DNA of 64,000 bases from Diadophis punctatus similis (GCA_023053685.1 JALIGW010000003.1:141233008-141297007); one strand, 5' to 3'. Shown: positions 31,632 to 44,200, numbered from the stretch's first letter. The notes: a model not told the origin generated them from the sequence alone. Numbers and translations: made by a program.

Positions 31632-33552
31632 GACTAGGCTATGCCCGAGGGAGGGGTCAAACACTTCATCAGTCTCTAGTCCCTTCACGCCAAGAGATCT
31701 ATCGAAAGTCCAGCCCACCTTGAATTCCATTGACTCTTATCTACTGCCTATTTGCTTTAACCATTAGTAGCTCAGATTTTTGTAAAGAGCTTCAATTTAA
31801 TTTAATTTCATTAAAAGTTCTTATAGGCCGCCCAATCCCGTAGGACTTCAAGCTCTGTCATTACCTAGGGCTTCTCTATTTGTTTGAGTGGAATCACCCA
31901 CTCAGAAAATCAGTCAGATAAGTTCTGCATAACAATTCTGTGCATGACAGGGAAAAAATATGGAATATCGTACAATATCTTCAGATAGCTATGGTAGGAA
32001 CTTTCATCTTGAAAGGTCAGAGTTTTTTCCCCATGCTCAGTCTTAAGTCTTTGCTAATAGAAATTTTATTGAATTTTATTAAGAAATCAAAGGGTTATTG
32101 GCAATTTTCCAATGTTTTGGTTCGTATTTTTCTTGTGGGTCAATAATGTGCTTTCCTTTCATTTTATGAGAAATGGTTGGATTGCAGAATGAGGAAGTAG
32201 GAGAGGAGGAGGTTAAAGTCATTTTGCTGACATGCAACATAGCTGACACACAAAAGACGTGATACACAAACAAGATGATCCAAATAAGTGTGAGACAGTG
32301 TTGTGGAATGTTATCTATAAGAAGTTATTAGTGAACCGAATGTGATCTCATAGTTAAATTTTAGCTGAGGAAAGGTCAAATATAGGCAACCTTTCATAAC
32401 ATTGTGACTGCTAAAGCGATAGCATGTCCAGCTGTGGAAGTGGACTCAGAAAGAGAGTAAAAAAATAGACATTTTTCAAATTAAGGATTTGGAGGTAGTC
32501 CATGGACTACAAAACAACCAATCAATCAACTCTGGATCATTGCTCCTTTGTAACAGCTATCAACAAAAAGAATCTCACATATTGTACTTTGGGAAAGATA
32601 TGAGCAGAACACAGATTAGGAAAAAATAATTGCACTTGGCAAGACTGAGAGAAGCACTGTACAATGGCAATGGCTAACAGATAGATGGGATCAAATAGGA
32701 AATATATGAATTTTTAGTTAAAACAGGTCAGAATGGTGTATAAAATCATCATATGTAAAAACACCATATGTAAAACATGACTCAATGAAACACAGAATTG
32801 AAGAAGCTCCTTGGATAAGAAGCGAAACATCTTCAAGGTAAAACAAGGTCCAGTTGCCTTTTGAAAAAGCACCTTTGGGACAATCATGATCTGGATGACT
32901 GAGAATTTCCATAGAGACTCAGTAGAACCTAAGAAATGAGCACTTCTAATTCATTAAGATGTTTCGGGAAGAAAGGCAAGCATAGTACTTTTCTACCTTC
33001 TGAAGCAGCAAACTCCAGACTTTAAAAGACTATTAAAACATGGATCATCCATGGGCTAGTGGGAGTTGGGGCGGACTGTTTGTTGCTATCTGTGCTGGTG
33101 GTGGTGAGCTCCACTCCTTTTTATTAAAGAGGTTTTCAACCAAATATAAACAGTACAAATGTTAAGTTAAAGTAAGATGACTAAAGAAAAAAAAGTAAAA
33201 AAGAAATAAAAAGAAAAATAGAAAACATTTTTTCCTTTTTTTCAGCAAAAAGTTGACAAGGGAATTTATTGGTTTGAATGTTAGATTGTCAGAATAGTTG
33301 GGTGATCTAGCAAATTAATACATTGTTAATGTATTTTTATTGCTTTTTAAAAGACAAAAAAGGAAAAAATACAAAGATAATTATGATAAGAGTACATACA
33401 TTGTCAAATAAAAGAAAGAAAACGCATAGAACGTGCTTTAAAAAAATTACAACAAAGGGGAAAAAAAGTATATCATTTTAAAAGTAAATAGTTACAATTC
33501 TATATATGTGTATATAATAGTGCATATAATTTTTTGCTGATAAATGAAAATA
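31632..33552. other. Intergenic stretch with repeat pieces
   Basis: 31792-31850 has AATTTAATTTAATT followed by GGCCGCCCAATCCCGTAGGA, a LINE-tail-like block also seen inverted at 21369. 32780-32930 has a widespread vertebrate repeat signature (GAAGCTCCTTGGATAAGAAG, GAAACATCTTCAAGG) that recurs reversed at 40617-40720. No host gene was seen. Confidence 0.4.
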
Positions 33553-33613
33553 AAGGGAGACTATTATAGATCTATTTCGAGCTATTTTGCTCTCGTCAGA
33601 TAGCCATACCCTT
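33553..33613 (-). ncRNA. Candidate type I hammerhead ribozyme
   Basis: Read on the minus strand, the core CUGACGA (33599-33593) and GAAA (33578-33575) flank stem II GAGC/GCUC with a six-base loop. Stem III is AUA/UAU closed by GAUC. The cleavage triplet is AUA, with the cut expected between 33565 and 33564. Stem I is GGCUAU with AUAGUC (one G-U pair), extended past a small internal loop by AAGGG with CCCUU. All invariant hammerhead core positions (C3, U4, G5, A6, G8, A9, G12, A13, A14, A15.1-U16.1, H17) are as required. Activity is not shown. No second copy was seen in the window. Confidence 0.75.
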
Positions 33614-33678
33614 AGTGGGAATTGAACCTGGGCAGTCTGCTTGTAAGGCAGCAGTTTTAACCTCTAGGCCACAAGGTT
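33608..33678 (-). repeat. tRNA-like SINE head upstream of the ribozyme
   Basis: The minus strand has A-box-like TGGCCTAGAGG and B-box-like GGTTCAATTCC at normal tRNA spacing. The anticodon arm CTGC-CTTACAA-GCAG has a seven-base loop, like tRNA-Val(UAC). The acceptor arms CCTT and AAGG can pair. It is too mismatched to be a working tRNA gene. The hammerhead follows directly, sharing AAGGG, so both may belong to one Pol III-driven retroelement. Confidence 0.7.
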
Positions 33679-33699
33679 CTCTTCCCTATCAGCTCTTCA

Positions 33700-36180
33700 C
33701 CAGGAAAGGGTTATATATGTTTATTCTGTCGAGTCATCCTGGTGTATGGAAGGAAATATATTGTACGTATATATTTTTAATATTTATATGACTATCAAAA
33801 CCTATTGTATTTTGTATTAATGAATCCTATGTTTTATTATACTTGTCCATATAAAATCTACATCTATTGGCAATTCACTCATAGAGGAATATTTTTTTTA
33901 AAAAAATGGATGAATTATACTTTTAACCTTTTTTGCAGCTTTCTTATGTATATTTCAAAAGTCCTCATATTGTAACTCCGCATTTAGCAACACTGATTAT
34001 AACACTATGCTAACTAAAATTAAAAGCTAAATTATTCTGAATACAAAAAGATTATTCATGCTTTAAAAAAATTATAGCTTATGCATTCAAACACTCAATA
34101 TTATAAATGAAAGTTCCTCCTCCTCTCTGAATAAAGTTTGCAATGTTTATTTTATTCATTTATTGAATTTATATTGCCACCTATTCGCCCATGGCGACTC
34201 AATATAATATTATCAATATAATGGACAGTTCAAAATCAACTTAAGATTTTGACTTCAATGGACCTTTCTGGTACTCCAAGTTGGATAAGTGATTTTCAAG
34301 AAATACATCATTAACCAAGTTTCAAAATTAATATCAAATCAGCTGAGATTATCTGGGCTCTAAAGCTAAGAAACATCAGGCCTGGGTACTATGATGAAGG
34401 AAGACCACCATGGCCCACCAGGGTTCTAGGTTAGGTTGGGAAGTTTAGAACACATCCCCAAGAAAACTCACGGGAAGCCAATTCCATTTTGTTACCCAAA
34501 GAAATCCCCCAATTTGAATGTTGATTAAGCCACAAGATAGGTTTTTACAAAGTCTGAAAACTTTGTTTGCATATCTATCTTTTTTTAAAAAAAAACAGTC
34601 CTGATTTCAAAGCAGATGATGATAAAAGCACTCAAGAATTTTTCCTTTCTTTTTATCTCAGCATTCAGGAAAGAAAATAAACTCTCCCCTGCTGTGAGCT
34701 ACAAAGAAGATAGTTAACCATTACCAAAAAAGTAATTTGGTGTAAAGCAGCTTTTGATGTACTGCAGTTACTGGTTAACACTAGTTGTGTTTTTCAATTT
34801 AGTCCTAAATTAATACATATGAAAGTGGAGCATTATCATTTCATCTACAAATTCCTTACGTGTGTGCTTTTTAATTTTATATGATTTATTGTTTTTTTAG
34901 TCAGTGGGACAAATAGCAATGTTTAAAGGTTTGTGCTGCTGGACTCAATGGCTCCGAACTAGCTCTGAGAAATATTTAGACAAAGATACCATTTGTTCAC
35001 ATTATTCCATAATTAATATCCATAAAAATACTGCTAAGGAACATGTCCCAGTTTGATCCATGCTTTGTTTCCAATCAACCTATAAGCTGTGGGGAGGAAA
35101 AGTTTTGCCACATAGACAAAAAGTTATTTGGTTTTGATAGTGCTAATCACTATACAGTGCTCAGCTTTAGTTTTGGAATTGTCTGTACGGTGATATATAG
35201 AATACCAGTAGTATCTAATACAGTTGAAAACCAGGAATTGCTGTTCCCTTATAGTTGTTTATAAATAAATCCACTTTCCATTTATATAAATGTTATAATA
35301 TTTATATACATTTCTTAAATATATAAAGGTTATGTCAATTATAGTCCTTGTTCATGCTCTTTATCTCAAGTTTGAAAATAGCTTATAATGTAAAACTTGG
35401 AAAGCAAGAAATAGTATTTAAATATCTAAAAATAGTTAATCTATTAAAATCAAATCAATTTTAAGTTACCTAAAGTAAAATCAGTTTTGCCTGATAAACG
35501 CAACCATTTCGAGATTTTACACATACATACAGCCACACCACACATCACTGCCATGAATATATTGCATTAACAGGTGTATCTACGTACAGCCACGGTTAAG
35601 TTTCATTTGAATATTATTGCTTCAGAATGTAATGCCACTAGCAGTAGCTTCTCAGTGACTTGTATGTTGAGAAGTAATGTTTAAACTGCTGTGCTGCAAA
35701 CTTGTTCTGAATATGTTTGTTGTGGAGTTTGCAAGAAGTTGCCCCAGTGCCCCCTAAGAGCTTCAATATACCTAAATGAAAGTAAACTTTAGCAAAATAA
35801 TTATGCTGTTTTATTTCTAAATATATACACTTTTCTAGGGGTATATTTAAGAAGATCAATATTATAAAAAAACAGCCCAGATCACAAAACCAATACAATC
35901 TTAAGACTATGAAAAGAAAAGAAATAATCATTCTTCCTCTAATAATACAGAATTATTGCAATCTAACACAGGTTTAAGTTCCAGCCACTGGACAAAGAGA
36001 TAAGAGGCAGGAGTGGCTCCAAAATGGGGTTTCCTACTCCTTTTTTATTCATCTGTGGGACAGTGAATGAAACAAGAACACCAAAAGTACAGAGTACCAA
36101 TGCACAATGTTGTTTATGAAAGAAATGTAGGATTGTTGTTGAAACTAAATTGTGTATGTGTGTTAAAAAGTAATTTGGCT
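33700..36180. other. AT-rich intergenic stretch
   Basis: No gene is recognised. A 5S-like SINE remnant lies at 34340-34440. The 73-codon frame at 35043 and the 97-codon frame at 35638 (reverse) match nothing I know and show no coding signal. Confidence 0.35.
34340..34440 (+). repeat. 5S rRNA-like SINE remnant
   Basis: GCTCTAAAGCTAAG, CAGGCCTGGGTACTATGATG and GGAAGACCACCATGG follow the order of the 5S rRNA internal promoter region (GAAGCTAAGCAG, GGGCCTGGTTAGTAC, TTGGATGGGAGACC). It is strongly diverged. Compare 41417-41505. Confidence 0.45.
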
Positions 36181-36190
36181 ACTTCCTAAA

Positions 36191-36260
36191 AGTGATATAG
36201 AAGATGACCTCTATATCACTATTTACTGTTTGTTGGACAGTAAAACGTGTCCAACAAACA
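36191..36260. repeat. Two adjacent short perfect hairpins
   Basis: Arms 36191-36201/36210-36220 (AGTGATATAGA, 11 bp) and 36227-36239/36248-36260 (TGTTTGTTGGACA, 13 bp) are perfect, with eight-base loops. Six bases separate the two hairpins. Confidence 0.85.
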
Positions 36261-36897
36261 TACATCATCACAGGAAAGTAGTATTCACATCACATGATTG
36301 TTTTAAATGATCTCTGAGTACAAAGAAATTAAATGAATGAAACTATGCTCTTTTAATAGTCTGGTATTAATCTAATTCTTTTTCTAGATACGTTCTGGCA
36401 AGAAAAAAATGGATGGTGAAAATATTTAATTTGTGCAACTCTACTGTCCTCAACAGAGAATGTGCTCAAGAGTAATAGGCTAGAATGATTTATATGCTCA
36501 GGATAATACAGAAAAATTGCTGCTTTCTTTTCCATACAATAGTTCTTTTTACGTATGTATTAAATTTATATGCTGCTACCCATGTCAATGTCCAGAGACT
36601 ATTAGTATCCATTTTTTTGAGAATCATGTCCTGACATCTACTAACATCAAAACATTTATTTAACCGACTGCCACCTGCTGCAGGCACACAAAATGACAGT
36701 TCTTTTACACAAAAATAATTTACAAGGTTTTAGAGATCTAAGCAGATTGTTCACCTAGAACACACTTTTGTTTTCATCTTATGTCTATTCACACACACAT
36801 AAAATAGAGATTAAGAAAGAAAAGTGGAAAAAATGAAGAGTGCATTGCATTGCTCATGAATTAATTTATTACTATACCACTAACTTGACCTCATGGT

Positions 36898-37159
36898 CAG
36901 TGGTGAAATCCAAATTTTTTACTACCAGGTGTGGCTTGGTGGGTGTGGTATGGCTTGGTGGGCATGGCTTGGTGGGCGTGGCAGGGGATACTGCAAAATC
37001 TTCATTCCCACCCCACTCCAGGGGAAGGATACTGCAAATCCCCATTCCCTCCCCACTCTGGGGCCAGCCAGAGGTGGTATTTGCCAGTTTTCCAAACTAC
37101 TGAAAATTTCCACTACTGGTTCCCCAGAACCTGTCAGAACCTGCTGGATTTCACCCCTG
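36898..37159. mobile_element. hAT-like MITE
   Basis: It starts CAGTGGTGAAATCC and ends GGATTTCACCCCTG. CATGGT occurs on both sides, but the 8-bp duplication is imperfect. The interior GGCTTGGTGGGCATGG is shared with 8432-8721. Confidence 0.85.
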
Positions 37160-37800
37160 CCATGGTCCTAGAAACATGCACCCTATTCCAGTCTCAAAAT
37201 TATCCAAATAATTCAAATACTTATGCTGTCATGATCTCTACTGAGTTACCATTATTTGGCTTTCCCAAATGTAGGAACAATGTTGGCTTTTTTGAGCCTA
37301 ATGGTAACACACTGCTCAAGAGAACGGGAACCTCTAAAGCTGAAACTTCACTGAACCAGAGTGTTAAAAAAGCTTTCTATACTAAATATGTGTACAAGAG
37401 TTCTACACAGAGTATTATCGTAGAACATTATAAATTTCTTCGTTTTTTTTAAGTTATCGACTTCTTTTTCCAAGTTATTACAAAAAATAAGATATACGTG
37501 GCATGCAAACAATACAGCAGACTGGTTTTTTTTTTCAACTTAGTGTTGTGTGACCGAATACGATTCGGAAATGAGCATCTTCGAAATTTGTTAAGATTTC
37601 ATTATGCATTGTCAGGTATCTCTTATTTCTATGAGCAAATATAAATTTTGAGATACCCTGTTTGGGTAGGTTAATAATTAGCAATCGCCAAGTCCACGTG
37701 GGGAAAAAAAAACTTTTGTTTTTCTTTCGTTCGTTTATTCTTAACGCACCCTCCCCCCTCAAAATTCCGCTTAGCCTTAAGGCCTCAATGTATTCAACAT
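37160..37800. other. Intergenic stretch upstream of MRS2
   Basis: No repeat was recognised. CpG frequency rises toward 37850. Confidence 0.35.
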
Positions 37801-38055
37801 CCGGCCCTGCCTCAACTTTTATTACATGCACAAAGCACTGCGTCTATCTTGCGTTTGCGGTATTCCCGGTATGTTCCGCCACCGCTCCTAATTCGTACGG
37901 CCCCCCTTCCCCCTCTTTTTCTCCAGCCGCCGCAGGCCGAAACGGACCGGCTCCTCCTCCGGAGCGAGCTTGGCTTCAACTCCACCCCTTCGACGTCCGT
38001 CGGTAGCGGAAGCTGCGCGTTTTGGAGGCGCAAAGCCCTCGGAGCGGTGGCAGAC
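37800..38055 (+). promoter_or_regulatory. MRS2: CpG-rich MRS2 promoter and 5' UTR
   Basis: CpG-rich sequence leads into the MRS2 start codon and continues through exon 1 to about 38280. No TATA box is evident. The transcription start cannot be set from sequence alone. Confidence 0.6.
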
Positions 38056-38269
38056 ATGGAGTGCATCCGCCTTTTGAGGCACCGGCTGCGGCCTGGCGTG
38101 CACTGTTTCTTTGGCAGGCGGCTTTGCTGCAGCTGCAGCCGTCGCTATGGTCCGCTTCTGGGAGGGAGCTCGTGGTGCTTTCCAAATGCCGCGGGTGGGG
38201 CGCCGCTGGGGTGCGGATCCGAAAAATGCCGGTGGCGCAGAAGTGGCGGACAGACCTTACTTTGCGCAT
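38056..38269 (+). CDS. MRS2: MRS2 exon 1: mitochondrial presequence
   Basis: It starts [14 protein letters not shown]; human starts MECLRSLP. It is rich in Arg and unusually rich in Cys (for example CCSCSRR), with almost no acidic residues, as expected for a matrix-targeting presequence. It ends in phase 1 at GCAT|GTAAGT. Beyond the first few residues there is little similarity to human, which is normal for this region. Confidence 0.88.
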
Positions 38270-41200
38270 GTAAGTCGTGCCCGCAGGCGTGGTTGTGTTC
38301 GTCTGCACTGCCTTTGTGGGAAATAAATCACACGGGTTTATTTTTATTCTCTGGAGAAGAGGCACGGAGGGTTGCTGCCTAAGTCCTATGAACTCCAGCA
38401 GAAATCTCTGCATCCGGGTATGAATAATGATTTGAACCATTGGGCACTCAGGACGGATGTCCTCAAAGTGCTCCGAAGTTCCCCAGTGAGGATAAAAAAA
38501 GGTCTACAACTTTGCATCTTTGAGGCGTTGGACTTTTCCGCACAGACTTAACAAGCCTGAACTTCCTTGTACTCAGAAAAAAAAGGTTTACTGAGTATTG
38601 TACAGGTAGTCTTCAACTTGCAACCACAATTGAACCTAAAATTTCTGTTGTTAAGGGAGACATTTGTTAAGTGAGTTTTGCCCCATTTTACGACATTTCT
38701 TGCCAGGTTTGTTAAGTGAATCACTGAAGTTGATAAGTTAGTAACCTGGTTGTTCAGTGAATCTGGCTTCTCCATTGACTTTGCTTGTCAAAAGGTGATC
38801 ACATGACCTTGGGACACAGCAATGGTCATAAGTAGGAACCAGTTGCCAAGCATCTGAATTTTGATTACGTGATCATGGGACTGCTACAAACGTTATAACT
38901 GAAAAACTTTTTTCAGTTCCGTTATACCTTTGAATGGTCACTAAATGAACTGTTGTAAATCGAGGACTACCTGTAGTGCATATTTTGAGCAGCTGAATGG
39001 GTTTTTCAATCCTTTCAGATTTGTTTGGAGTTTGGATCAATGTGGGGTTTGAATCCAGTCCTTAACAGTTCTTGAGTGATAGTGTGTGTGGCATAATGTG
39101 ATGAATGAAACTTAAATGATGGGGTTTTCAACCATTGTTAAGCTAAGTATGTTGAAAGTGCACAAAGTTCGTTTAGTGACCATTCAAAGTTACAACGGCA
39201 CTGAAAAAAGACTTATGGCCATTTTTCAGTTATGATCTTTGCAGCATCCCCGTGGTCATGTGATCGAAATTTGGATGCTTGGCAACTGCTTCGTTTATAA
39301 CAGTTGCAGTGTCTCCGGGTCATGTGATCACTTTTGCAACCTTCTGACAAGCAAAGTCAATGGGCGAGCCAAATTCACTTAACAACCGTGTTACTAACTT
39401 ACCAACTGATTCAAGAAAGGTTGTAAACTGGGGCAAAACTCTCTTAGCAAATGTCTCAACCACAGAAATGTTGGGCTCAATTGTGGTCTTAAGTCAAGGA
39501 CTACCTGTATTTGGCTTAATTTATAATGTAATGATAAACATTTTCCTGGTTGCAAAGTGTTGGCTGATATGGAGCTAATCCCAAGTACATCTGCAACTAG
39601 TATCTGGATGATCTTCATTAATGAGTACAGCAGAAAACACCAAACAGCTTGTTTTACCTTGACACATGAAGTGGCCCATCAAGTTTCATAGTTCAGGCTC
39701 TTCCAATTATTTTGTTTAACTACCTAAGGAAATTCCATTGAGTGTGCATCATTTTCAAGATATGTCCAGTGCCTTTTTTTTGCAATGTTGTTATTGGCCC
39801 TGGAGGAAGCATGGACGATAGAGAAACCTGTGTTTTTCCATTGCAGAGTTCATAACAGCCTGGATACAAGAACCAAAAAGATAATTTCTACCTAATGCTG
39901 CTGTTCTACTCAGAATCTAACAAGAAAATGCATGTTGTATGTGTGTCCAACTGTTTCAAACTGAGAAGTTTCAGATTATTTGTGTCTTGTATACATTGCT
40001 TGAAAGTACCTCTTTGGAATGCCTTTCTTATCCTGCCTAAATATTTTCCAAGAGATATATTGTAATCATATTTTACTTTTAGTAGCACTCATTTTTGAGC
40101 ATTCAGAACAAATTGTATAATTTTTAGGAATTTATGATACTCCTGTAATATAAATACAACCCATTTGCTTTACAAAACCAAATAAATTAAGCAAGAAGAG
40201 ATGGTTCCCAACAACATTCAAAGTAAATAGTTAAATATTCCAATAGAAGAGATTAGATTGTTACTCTGGGTCAGGGGTCGGCAACCTTAAACACTCAAAG
40301 AGCAACAAAGTCCTAACCGGAAGCCTCCCATTCAATTCTGGAGTCAACCGGAAGTCCAGTTCCCCCACCATAGAGTCGTCTCCTAGCATGGCATCCTTTT
40401 TCCTCTACCTGTCCTAATTGAAAGCCCTATCAATTGTGGAGCTGACCGGAAAACCTGCCCCTTGCCATAGGGTCTCCTCCTGGTGCGCTGTGCTTTCCCC
40501 CTTCCCAACCGGAAGCTCCTCTCAAAATTGTGGCACCAACCGGCGACAGGGAGCCACAGCAGAGGGATGAAAGAGCCACATGCGGCTCCAGAGCCGCAGA
40601 TTGCTGACCCCTGCTCTGGGTCTATGAAGATTCTCAGTCATACAGGTTGTGGTTGTCCTAAAGGTGTTTTTGCATTTCAGACCTCAGTCGCCTCCTGAAA
40701 AAGCACCTTTTGGATGTTACTCAGGCTTGAACTGTGGGCTCCATGGTGCTCTCTGAGCTTAGTAATGTACAGATGATGGTATCTAGTTGAGTAATGAATC
40801 ATTTGCAAGCAAACAACTAAACTCAGAGAGCCATGTACTGTTCTAATGTTAATTTAAAAGTCAGGTTGAAACCTTTAGCATATAAATATTGCTGTAATAA
40901 TATACTAAATTTATATGCCACCTGCTTCCCAGCAACTCTACATAGTTTACAGTTAAAAACATTTAAGAACAAAAAGCAACACACAAAAACAACACAAAGC
41001 AAAAGAACAACGACAAAGAAAACAAATCAAGAGAGGCACACAAAAAAAGATGACAGAGACATTAGTCAGCCTAGCCAAAGACCTGGGCAAAGAGTATAAC
41101 AGTAGAGAGCCATTTGGGGTGGAATTTCATTCCAGAGGGCAAGTGCTACTACAGAAATGTTTCCAGAGTCTAGACAGATGGCATTGTTGAATCAGTGGAA

Positions 41201-44200
41201 TGTGGAGTGCCCCAATCCTACCAGATCAAGCTAGCTGTACAAAAACAGTGGGATATTATATAACTTGCACCAAACTTTTACTTTCTGAGAGCAAACTAAT
41301 CTAGTTTGTCATCAAGACCCGTGAAAGTTTTGATCACTAATAGATTTGTAAGCTAAAGGTGCTAATATTATACAATTGCTGATTGTGCCAAAAATAAATT
41401 ATCTGTATTCTGTGACATAGCCTGCCTGGGTTTGGGAGCTAAGTAGGGTAGGCCTGGTTAGTGCTTGGATGGGAGATATTCAGGGATTATCAGGGATGTA
41501 GCCTAAATTCAGAATTTGAAAAACATCTCAGAAGACCAAGTCCATCACTTCTATCTTGTTGTCAATAAAACTGTTCTTTGTGTCTGTAATATAACCAGGA
41601 ATTGAGCTGGGGGAAGATTACATTTTATTCTTTTTTTAATTATTGTTTTTCAATTTTAAACATCATAATATTATAATACAGATCTACACCCATTTGCATC
41701 CATTATTTTTTGCTAGTAAAAATTTATACAATATTTCCTTATATTTTACAATCTTATTTCTTCTTCTTCATCCAACATTATTTCATAGTCTCTCCTTTGT
41801 CTTTCCTGGTCCATTCGTACCATTTTGTCCATATTTCATAATAATCCGAGTTATTTTGACCTTTGAGTTTGATGGTTAACCTGTCCATTTCCGCGCATTT
41901 ATATATTTTGTCCATTAATACATTCTCCGGTCGTGTTTGGTGGTTCTTCCAGTATTGCGCATATGCAATTCTTGCCGCTGTTATAATGTGTAATATTAGA
42001 TATTGTATATTCTTAGGATGTTGTTTCTTTATGATTCCAAGTAAGAAGAGTTCCGGAGTATATTCTGTGGCTCTTCCTGTAATATCTTTTAGCCATTTAT
42101 ATACTTTGTTCCAATAGCCTCTCGCTTCGGGACACGTCCACCACATGTGATTACATTTTATTCTATGACATCTTTTCTCAAGGTGGATGGTATTTATTAC
42201 TGAACAACTTTCCTGCTGATTCTTCACATAGCTACTCTTTATTAATAGTGTTTCTCCTCTGCTTCTCTCTAATCGCTTTAGATGCTCTTTCTCAGCACTG
42301 CAGTACAGAGGTGACTCAGGCTACTTTAGCCAGTGTGGCACCAGTGTTTTCAGTGGTAAGTATTCATCTGCAAGGCCATGATGTAGAAAGCCCAGGTGAA
42401 GGGCGACTTATGCTATACAGGGTGGTGGTGGGGGATACTGCAGAAATAGAGATGGAAAGTGACAGATAAAATGCAGGGTTACTGAAAACGTAATTATCAG
42501 AAAAATTTTAGAATGTGCAGAATTAGACAAATTAACAATGGAATTAAATCAGAAAGAAAATTCGGAATTTTTTGAAATTTGGAATTCTTTTTATAATTGG
42601 CTAGAAAGGAGAAAAGAAAAAAAAATAGAAATGTTTAGACTGATATATATATTTTAAAAAATGTTATCCGATGAAAGCTTATTGTATAGAGGGGAATAGA
42701 ATACTCCTAAGTGTATGTTTTATGTGTGTATTGTTTCATGTTGTATTTTTGTGTGTGTTTAATAAAAAATTTAAAAAAATTAATTATTATAAATGTATGT
42801 ATCTATTAATATATAGCTAGATAAAAACTATAAGAAATATATATATATATAGTTATATATAGTTGTACAGATATATATAAGTAAAAGGATAACGTCAAGA
42901 TGCTTACCATAGAAGTACCCAAGAGGTTTATATGTATATATGTACATGTATGTACATATATTGTTTTGTTTAATGTTTGTTTGTCCTTTTTAATGTTTAT
43001 ATTTAAATAAAAATTATTTTTTAAAAAAAGAAATGCAGGGTTCCTTTACAACGTTGGGTTGCAGGCAGGGTAGAAAAGAAATAAATAAAATATTGTAAAA
43101 ATTGGAAGGGCTAAAAATAATTCATCTGGCATTGGGGCAGATAGGAGAAAGTATGTACGGGTATGTATCAATTGTCAATAAATGAATTGAGAGACAGATC
43201 TAAACACACTTTCTTTCCTAGTCGTGAGATTCTAGATCAGGGGTGGCCAAACTATGGTTCTTTGCATGCATGGCTAGCTCAGGAATTCTGGGAGTTGAAG
43301 TCCACAGGTCCTCAAAGAACCATAGTTTGGCCACCCCTGTTCTAGATAATCTCTGCTGGCTACGGATTATGGGAGCTGAAGTCCAATCCCTCCAGAGACA
43401 TCTTGAGGTCTATCATTTTTAGAATTAAACTGCGATAAAACTTTCACACAATTGACTTATTCCCGTACTGTTAACCATTGTGCTAGCTTCGGTTTGGACG
43501 TCTTAGTTTATAAAATAATGTCCACATCTACCATTCTAACCCATAGCAGAAAACAGTGTAATTTTCAAAACACTCTTCATTACGTGAATTGTAAAATTCA
43601 TTTTATTTATTCATTTTACAATTATTGTCCTATTTCTGAATATATAAAATTCAATAGAAACCTGTCTTTATTATATGTGATACTTATGAATAGTGGAAAT
43701 ACTACCCATATTAAATAGGGCAAATTTTATTAAATTTCAGAAAGTGATGTTGTCTTGTTTAAAAATTTTCCATTTCCTTCCTTTTAGATGAAATTTGATA
43801 AAGAAGGCAATGTTACCTTTTATGGTATGTAGAATTCTTTTTTACTAACGAATTCAAGAATAATATTTTACAGCCATGTTAGAATTTTTAAATAGATAAT
43901 TGCCACATTAATAGTTTTTGGCATTTTATCATCAGTTGTTAATACTTTCTATTAAATTTCAGATAATTATTGTATTTGTTGAAGTGATAACTTTGAGAAA
44001 TAATCTGCTTGTCTCAAGTGGTCTACGTTTTCATTTCATATTTCTATACTTTCTTTTTGGGGTAGAAAGAAAGAAAACAGAATTATTTCAGGAACTAAGT
44101 CTTCAAGCACGAGATCTACGGTTTCAACATCAAGTAAATATAACACCCAGGAACAACAAAATTATTATGAGAATGGAGGTAAGAAAAATATATGAAAACA

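Noticed and set aside
33608..33680. A functional tRNA-Val gene
   Set aside because: The arms contain several mismatches and a SINE context is more likely.
33650..33710. A second hammerhead core (CTGATAGGGAAGAG) upstream of the tRNA-like head
   Set aside because: The core lacks the required CUGANGA order and no stem II forms, so a tandem ribozyme is not supported.
41863..42117. 84-codon plus-strand frame
   Set aside because: It is antisense to the L1 ORF2 C-terminus, which explains the sequence better.
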